Positions 59,563 to 64,000 of a stretch of DNA of 64,000 bases are shown here, piece after piece. Every line of letters starts with the position of its first letter. The stretch's first letter is position 1. The position numbers and the translations under genes were made by a program. Source of the stretch: JBEKHT01 sp049516595 (lineage in GTDB: Bacteria > Chloroflexota > Anaerolineae > Anaerolineales > RBG-16-64-43); assembly GCA_049516595.1 (NCBI GenBank), contig JBEKSY010000010.1:38427-102426 (forward strand). Reading direction: 5' to 3'. The notes beneath the pieces are model-generated. The model ran no database searches, was not told where the DNA came from, and saw only the letters and a list, made by a program, of their open reading frames with translations.

Positions 59563-60477
59563 ATGCAACGGGATCAACTTCAGCTCTTTGTTCTGGTCGC
59601 GCGATATCGTCATCTCAGCCGGGCGGCGGTGGAGCTGGGCATCGCTCAACCGACCGCCTCGGATCGACTGCGCGCCTTGGAAGGCGAGGTCGGCGCCCCT
59701 TTGGTTCACCGACAGGGGCGAGGGCTCGCGCTCACCCGCGCCGGGGAGGCTTTCCTGCCCTACGCTGAAAGGGCCCTGGAGATCCTTCGCGAGGGCGAGC
59801 AGGCCGTCTGGGATGAACGCAGCGGAAGCGCAGGCCGGATCATCGTGGCAGTGACCGTGACTGCCGGGGCCTATTTGTTCGCGCCGGCGCTGGTCGCGTT
59901 TGAGCGCGCGAACCCCCAGATCGATGTTCAGGTGCGGTCCGCTCATTCCTGGGATTCCCCTGGGCTCCTGCTGGACGAAGTGGTTCACCTTGCGCTGCTC
60001 TCGGGGCCGGTGACTCATCCCATGATTGAGACCCTGCAGGAATTCCGTGCACCGCTGGCCTTGATCGCCGCTCCCGGCCACCCCCTGGCAGCGCGCGGGT
60101 CCATTCGGCGGGACGAGCTGGCCCGCCAGCGGCTGCTGCTCTCCTATTGGGGAGCGGCCTATCAGTCCTTTCTCGCGGATTTGCGCAAGGTGACGGGAGG
60201 CGAAAGCCTGTCGTGGCTGGAAGCTAGCCCGGTCGAACTCGTCAAGGGGATGGTCGCGGCTGGAGCAGGAGTGAGCCTCGTACCTGCGATCGCCATCCGC
60301 CGCGAAATTGAGGCTGGGGAGCTCGTTCGCCTCAACCTGGAAGATGCGGCCATGCCGGATTGGCAGATCGCTCTGGTCCGGAAGAAAGGCCGGAGTGGCA
60401 GCCCCTCTGCGGAAAAGTTGGCCGCGACCTTGGCCCAGGTCCTTCCGGAGCTGTTGCGCGAGAAGATCCCTGCCTAG
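59563..60477 (+). CDS. LysR-family transcriptional regulator
   Basis: This 304-residue regulator has the N-terminal winged helix-turn-helix (LQLFVLVARYRHLSRAAVEL, then QPTASDRLRALEGEVGAPL) and a C-terminal periplasmic-binding-like effector domain from about residue 90. The effector is unknown. Uniquely among nearby genes, a TACAAT box (59550-59555) lies only seven bases before the ATG and no ribosome binding site is present, so the mRNA is probably leaderless. It is not divergent from an obvious target operon; the neighbours are prmC upstream and a converging PP2C gene. Confidence 0.9.
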   Translation: MQRDQLQLFVLVARYRHLSRAAVELGIAQPTASDRLRALEGEVGAPLVHRQGRGLALTRAGEAFLPYAERALEILREGEQAVWDERSGSAGRIIVAVTVTAGAYLFAPALVAFERANPQIDVQVRSAHSWDSPGLLLDEVVHLALLSGPVTHPMIETLQEFRAPLALIAAPGHPLAARGSIRRDELARQRLLLSYWGAAYQSFLADLRKVTGGESLSWLEASPVELVKGMVAAGAGVSLVPAIAIRREIEAGELVRLNLEDAAMPDWQIALVRKKGRSGSPSAEKLAATLAQVLPELLREKIPA

Positions 60478-60578
60478 TCCCTCTGGGCAGGCTTTCCGCA
60501 AGCTCTCCTCGGAAAAGCGAGCGACGAGGCGCGGCCGTTCTCCGGCGGATCCCGGCGGACGCCCCGAGCCGGGGGTGT

Positions 60579-61433
60579 CTAGCGCCGGGCGAGCCAGCGG
60601 CGCAGTCCGCGCGGGGGACCGCCCCGGTCCGCCACGCGCAGAGCGAGAGCCGTGATATTGTCCGTGCCACCCCGGGCCAGCGCCGCTTGAATGAGTTGCG
60701 AGAGGCCGGCTTCGAGGTCCGGCGCTCCCACGAGAGCCCCGATCTCCGCGGCGGGGACCAGGTCGCTTAGGCCGTCGGTACACAGGAGAACCGTGTCCCC
60801 CGCACGCAGCCTCAGCCCCTGATTCCTCTTGGCCTGGGCATCGTTATCCCTGGGGCCCAGGCGCAGGCGCAGATCGGGCTCGGGATCGGCGCGGCCGCCC
60901 AGATGTTGCTTGAGCACGTGTCCGTAAGGATGGTTGCGCGCCTCATCGGCCGCCAGCGCGCCTCGCTCCACGGCTTCCTGAACGAACGTGTGGTCAGTGC
61001 TCAGCTGACGCAGGCGGCGCGCGCGCAAGAGGTAGATGCGGCTGTCCCCCACGCTGGAGATGTACAGCCGCTGGCCCAGGGCCCAGGCCAGTGCGACCGT
61101 CGCCCCCATGCCCGCCAGAGCCGGCTCGAGTTGGCCCCGGGCGGCCACGGCCCGCCCCGCCGCAACCACGCTTTGACGCATATCGTCCAGAGGACGTACT
61201 CCCTGGGAGTGCTCGAGGGATTCGCAGACCTGATCGACCACGATCTGGGCCGCGACTTCCCCGGCCACGTTTCCGCCAATTCCGTCCGAAACCACGGCCA
61301 GCGTTGCGGCCGTTCCCCCAGACTCGGGAAGGTGCCAGCGGATGATCCGGAACCGGTCCTCGTTGACGGGGCGGGATAGGCCCGGGTGGGTCCCCGAAGC
61401 AATCTCGATCAGAGGGTCGAGCGAGGGGGTCAT
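60579..61433 (-). CDS. PP2C-type Ser/Thr protein phosphatase
   Basis: This 284-residue phosphatase removes phosphate from Ser/Thr. Metal-binding motifs are in order: VNEDRF (about 23), VVSDGIGGNVAGE (about 48), GDSRIYLL (about 127), CTDGLSDLV (about 219) and GGTDNITALAL (about 258). The ending is basic. It is a natural partner for the Hanks-type kinase at 36227-38272, although the genes are 22 kb apart. A tiny frame upstream overlaps the start by four bases (ATGA). The start ATG 61433 gives a normal family N-terminus. Confidence 0.92.
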   Translation of the reverse strand: MTPSLDPLIEIASGTHPGLSRPVNEDRFRIIRWHLPESGGTAATLAVVSDGIGGNVAGEVAAQIVVDQVCESLEHSQGVRPLDDMRQSVVAAGRAVAARGQLEPALAGMGATVALAWALGQRLYISSVGDSRIYLLRARRLRQLSTDHTFVQEAVERGALAADEARNHPYGHVLKQHLGGRADPEPDLRLRLGPRDNDAQAKRNQGLRLRAGDTVLLCTDGLSDLVPAAEIGALVGAPDLEAGLSQLIQAALARGGTDNITALALRVADRGGPPRGLRRWLARR

Positions 61434-61561
61434 GCCCGGACCCCCGGCCAGAGCGGGGGGTGATCCGGGGCCGGGTCGGGAAGGATCAGGAGGAACCGCG
61501 CGACAAGCGTGGGGCGCTCGGGCCCCTGGAGCCCGCCGTCGGCTGTACCCAGATCGGACAT
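61430..61561 (-). CDS. Uncertain 43-residue leader peptide or small protein
   Basis: An open frame of 43 codons from ATG 61561 ends in TGA overlapping the PP2C ATG. It contains ERPTLVARFLLILPDPAPDH and a Gly-rich start, with no known family. A TAGAAT sequence lies seven bases before the ATG, which would suit a leaderless message that feeds ribosomes into PP2C. There is no other evidence for translation. Confidence 0.3.
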   Translation of the reverse strand: MSDLGTADGGLQGPERPTLVARFLLILPDPAPDHPPLWPGVRA

Positions 61562-61597
61562 GAGCGGAATTCTAGCACGGGCCGGTTCGGGTTCGGG

Positions 61598-62317
61598 CTA
61601 ACGGTCGTTGTCCTGGCCGGGATGGTAGACGACCTCGATCGGCGAGGGATGCGGAACCCCTCGGCGAGCCGTGCCTCCCAGCAAGAAGAGCAGGGCCATT
61701 CCGGAGAGGAACCCACCCACATGGGCCCACCAAGCCACACCCGCGGCCTGCCCGGCCGCCTGAAGGGAGGTTACCCCGCTGAGGAACTGAAGCAGGAACC
61801 AAAAGCCGAGGAAGATAACCGCGGGAAGGTCCACAATCCAGGGCAGGAAGAAAACGGGGATGAGCGTGAGGACCTTGCCGCCTGGATAGAGAATGAAGTA
61901 GGCGCCCAAAACCCCGGCGATGGCGCCGCTGGCCCCGATTATGGGCACGGTCGAGGCCGGGGTCACCGCAATGGCCAGGGCTGCGGCCGCCAGGCCGCTC
62001 AGGAGGTAGAAGAGGATGTAGCGGAAGTGGCCGAGGCGATCCTCGATGTTGTCGCCAAAGATGAACAGGGCCCACATGTTCCCGATCAGATGGAGCCAGC
62101 CACCGTGCAGGAACATGGAGGTCAGGATCGGTTCCCAGGTATTCGGATCAAGCCAGTGGACCCGCGCCGGGATGAGCCCGAAGCGCAGGACCAGGCGGTT
62201 GAGCCCCGCGGAGCTCAGGGAGATTTCAAAGAGGAAGACGAGGATATTGGCGAGGAGGATGAGCCCGTTGGCCCAAGGGAACGATCGCGTTCGGATGTTA
62301 TCCCGAAGTGGGATCAC
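61598..62317 (-). CDS. Rhomboid-family intramembrane serine protease
   Basis: This 239-residue membrane protease has six or seven helices. The catalytic Ser is in IIGASGAIAGVLGAYF (about residue 130) and the His in WWAHVGGFLSGM (about 200). The first helix is followed by the WR-like loop TSMFLHGGWLHLIGNMWALF, a conserved rhomboid feature. It cleaves transmembrane helices of other proteins in the membrane; the substrate is unknown. The C-terminal 25 residues are a polar tail. It lies between the small upstream frame of PP2C and an Hsp20 gene on the same strand. Confidence 0.93.
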   Translation of the reverse strand: MIPLRDNIRTRSFPWANGLILLANILVFLFEISLSSAGLNRLVLRFGLIPARVHWLDPNTWEPILTSMFLHGGWLHLIGNMWALFIFGDNIEDRLGHFRYILFYLLSGLAAAALAIAVTPASTVPIIGASGAIAGVLGAYFILYPGGKVLTLIPVFFLPWIVDLPAVIFLGFWFLLQFLSGVTSLQAAGQAAGVAWWAHVGGFLSGMALLFLLGGTARRGVPHPSPIEVVYHPGQDNDR

Positions 62318-62353
62318 GCCACCCTCCGCTGGGGGCCCGCGTCCCTAGGAACG

Positions 62354-62385
62354 CGATCGGGCCGACGGTGAAGCCGGCCCGATCG
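62354..62385. terminator. Inverted repeat between hsp20 and the rhomboid gene
   Basis: CGATCGGGCCG (62354-62364) pairs perfectly with CGGCCCGATCG (62375-62385) over a 10-base loop. There is no T-run on either side, so termination by this hairpin alone is uncertain. Confidence 0.5.
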
Positions 62386-62432
62386 ACGCAAACGACGAGA
62401 ATGAGCTTTGTGCAACTGAGGCCCAGCAGGGA

Positions 62433-62852
62433 CTACTTGACACTCACCTTGATGGTCTTGGACCGGGCTGAAGCCGCCTTGGGAACCCGCAGCGTCAGAA
62501 CACCGGCCTCCAGAGTGGCCTCCGCCTTCTCCGCATCCAGCGACACGGGCAGGCGAAGCGTTCGGCCGAGTTTACCCGCGTATCGTTCGTGCATCAGGAA
62601 CTCGGTCTCTTCGGCCTCGCCCGCGTGCGGTTCCGCGCGCAGCGAGATGGTTTCATCCTCAATGTGAATGCTGATCTCCTCGGGCTTGACCCCGGCCATT
62701 GGAGCGGTGAGGACGAAATCCTCTGCCCCGTCGCGGAGGTCCACCGGGATGGGCATGTAGGCCACACCCTCATCGTCGGTCCAGCGCCAAATCCGGCGTC
62801 CCAGCGCCAAGCGCGGACCATATTCCAAAGCAACCATGGTATTCGTATTCAC
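62433..62852 (-). CDS. Small heat shock protein (Hsp20/alpha-crystallin)
   Basis: This 139-residue chaperone has the alpha-crystallin domain at about 45-130: VDLRDGAEDFVLTAPMAGVK, ISIHIEDETISLRAE and the closing GVLTLRVPKA (family AxxxxGVLxxxxPK pattern). It holds unfolding proteins in soluble form. The GTG at 62852 has AAGGAGG five bases upstream and is preferred over ATG 62837 and an earlier ATG at 62876. No CIRCE or ROSE-type element was seen before it. It is followed by a hairpin and the rhomboid gene. Confidence 0.92.
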   Translation of the reverse strand: MNTNTMVALEYGPRLALGRRIWRWTDDEGVAYMPIPVDLRDGAEDFVLTAPMAGVKPEEISIHIEDETISLRAEPHAGEAEETEFLMHERYAGKLGRTLRLPVSLDAEKAEATLEAGVLTLRVPKAASARSKTIKVSVK

Positions 62853-63063
62853 TGTACCCTCCTTACCCTTGACCACGGATTTATACCTAAGATCATCATA
62901 GCTGGCGGGTGTCTGAAGGGCGTAGGAGCCGCATTAGATTATCCTTTGAGGGGCCGATCGGGCCCGGCCCCGCGCCTTCTCCTCGATCCGGGCCGGGGCC
63001 GGATCGCAGGCAAGGCCGGCGGGGGTGGGATTGAAGTTGGGCCGCTGGGGAGGGAAGGGCGAG

Positions 63064-63798
63064 CTAGGTCTTGTGCTCCTCTTCGGGCTCGTCGCCGGGT
63101 AGCGGGGTGAGCATGCCGGTCCCGAGCCGGTAACCCGATCCGCGCACCGCCAGCACCCGTTGCGGGTTGGAAGGGTCTGCCTCGATCTTCTGGCGCAGGA
63201 GCCAGATGTAGCGGCGCAGGGCCGAAGCGTCGATCAGGCGCTCGCGTCCCCAAACCTCCTCCCGCAGTTCCTCTTCCGAAACCACGGCCCCCTTGCGCTG
63301 GATGAGGGAGACCAGCAGGCGAAACTCAGTGGGGGTGAGAGGGACGATCTCATTTCTCAGGCGGACCTGGCGCTTGGCGAGATCCACCTTCAGGTCGTAC
63401 CAGTGGAAACTCTGTTCGGGTTGCTGCCGAGCCCGGGAACTGCGGGCCAGCACCGCCCGCACCCGGGCCAGCAGTTCGGCCAGGCTGAAGGGCTTGGGGA
63501 TGTAATCGTCTACCCCCAGGCGGAACCCCCGCAGCTTGTCGGTCTGGGCCGTGCGCGCGCTCAGGAGCAGGATGGGCACATCCGAAAGCTCCCGCAGCCG
63601 GGCACACACCTCCCAACCATCCATTCCCGGCAGCATCAGGTCGAGGATGACCACATCCGGCCGGTCCTCGTAGAAACGGCGCAGGGCCTCGTTTCCGTTG
63701 GCGGCGGTCGAGACCGTGAAGCCCTCCCGCTGGAAGTATTGGTTTAGCATCGTGCGCAGCGATTCATCGTCGTCGACGACGAGAGCACGCGGGCTCAT
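63064..63798 (-). CDS. OmpR/PhoB-family response regulator
   Basis: This 244-residue regulator has a receiver domain (residues 1-118) with the acidic pocket VDDDES and the phospho-acceptor Asp in VVILDLMLPGMDGWEV (about 52). The Lys is in YIPKPFSLAELLARVRAVL. The C-terminal winged helix (about 145-235) contains LTPTEFRLLVSLIQRKGAVV and LIDASALRRYIWLLRQKIE. Its start overlaps the stop of the histidine kinase by four bases (ATGA), which makes them a cognate two-component pair. Confidence 0.95.
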   Translation of the reverse strand: MSPRALVVDDDESLRTMLNQYFQREGFTVSTAANGNEALRRFYEDRPDVVILDLMLPGMDGWEVCARLRELSDVPILLLSARTAQTDKLRGFRLGVDDYIPKPFSLAELLARVRAVLARSSRARQQPEQSFHWYDLKVDLAKRQVRLRNEIVPLTPTEFRLLVSLIQRKGAVVSEEELREEVWGRERLIDASALRRYIWLLRQKIEADPSNPQRVLAVRGSGYRLGTGMLTPLPGDEPEEEHKT

Positions 63799-64000
63799 CT
63801 CTCCTCCTTCATCAGAGGCAAGCGGATCGAAACGGTCAGCCCCTGGCCGGGAGAGGACGTGGCCTGGATCTCACCGCCCATGGCTTCCACAAACCTCTTG
63901 GACATGTATAGGCCCAGTCCGTAGCCACGGACGCGGGGAGCGTCCGGGCTTTCCAACCGGGAGAACATCTGGAACAAGAGCTTGATCTCCTCCGGGGAGA
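63795..64000 (-). CDS. Histidine kinase C-terminus, cut by window end
   Basis: About 68 codons of the ATPase domain are visible, reading LLFQMFSRLESPDAPRVRGY then GLGLYMSKRFVEAMGGEIQA. The G2 box GYGLGL and the closing TVSIRLPL strand identify a HATPase of a sensor kinase. The 5' part lies beyond position 64000. It is translationally coupled to the response regulator that follows. Confidence 0.9.
   Translation of the reverse strand, partial: SPEEIKLLFQMFSRLESPDAPRVRGYGLGLYMSKRFVEAMGGEIQATSSPGQGLTVSIRLPLMKEER

Overview
The window looks like a stretch of a high-GC Chloroflexota chromosome, probably an Anaerolineae-type lineage. This is inferred from the combination of an FMN riboswitch in front of a RibXY-like importer, a prokaryotic translin, a SpoVS protein, kinases with many GAF domains, and lipoproteins with Thr/Pro-rich linkers. 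No ribosomal RNA gene is present to confirm it. Almost all of it is ordinary chromosome: about 53 intact protein genes, three tRNAs, two riboswitch-type leaders and a few decayed genes. There is no CRISPR array, prophage or intact insertion sequence.

Layout. 0.3-4.6 kb: a cell-wall cluster (amidase, two L,D-transpeptidases, an unknown gene) and a thioredoxin-TPR chaperedoxin. 4.6-10 kb: an NBR1-Ig/CBM9 lipoprotein, tRNA-Leu and a very large multi-GAF histidine kinase. 10.1-17.4 kb: alanine racemase, then a variable region with a transposase remnant, two GT39-like membrane glycosyltransferases (the first clearly lower in GC), a possible decayed gene, and a small LuxR-type regulator whose promoter contains a LexA-like operator. 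17.5-29.6 kb: two tandem lipoproteins, spoVS, holB, HU, an HTH regulator/small membrane protein/7TM operon, holA, clpC, guaA and xpt. 29.7-36.1 kb: a fused-permease ABC system, tRNA-Arg, and an ABC importer under an FMN riboswitch. 36.2-46 kb: a Ser/Thr kinase, a NifU-like protein, a cyclic-nucleotide-binding protein, a DNA methyltransferase, paired deoxynucleoside kinases, a second multi-GAF kinase and a degenerate MBL-fold protein. 46-50 kb: L-asparaginase and a lipoprotein, followed by a partial tandem copy of both. 50.5-57.3 kb: SMR-like and YkoP-like proteins, DUF1028, a HAD phosphatase, translin, DUF3467, ssb, and thrS under a T-box next to tRNA-Val. 57.5-64 kb: prfA-prmC, a LysR regulator, PP2C, rhomboid, Hsp20 and a two-component pair cut by the window edge.

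Several groups work together. Replication functions are scattered (holA, holB, ssb, HU). Purine salvage and GMP synthesis form one operon (xpt-guaA). prfA and prmC encode a release factor and the enzyme that modifies it. A eukaryotic-type kinase and a PP2C phosphatase may form a phosphorylation circuit. Two importers of the NMT1/nitrate type lie side by side, and only one has its binding protein here.

The observations most worth a second look are the LexA-like operator on the single-domain LuxR gene, the translin gene translationally coupled to DUF3467, the tandem duplication that left a truncated asparaginase, the two RNA-controlled leaders, the hairpin at the very start of the prfA transcript, and the tRNA-Arg with a weakened anticodon stem. 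No completely new multi-gene system is evident.
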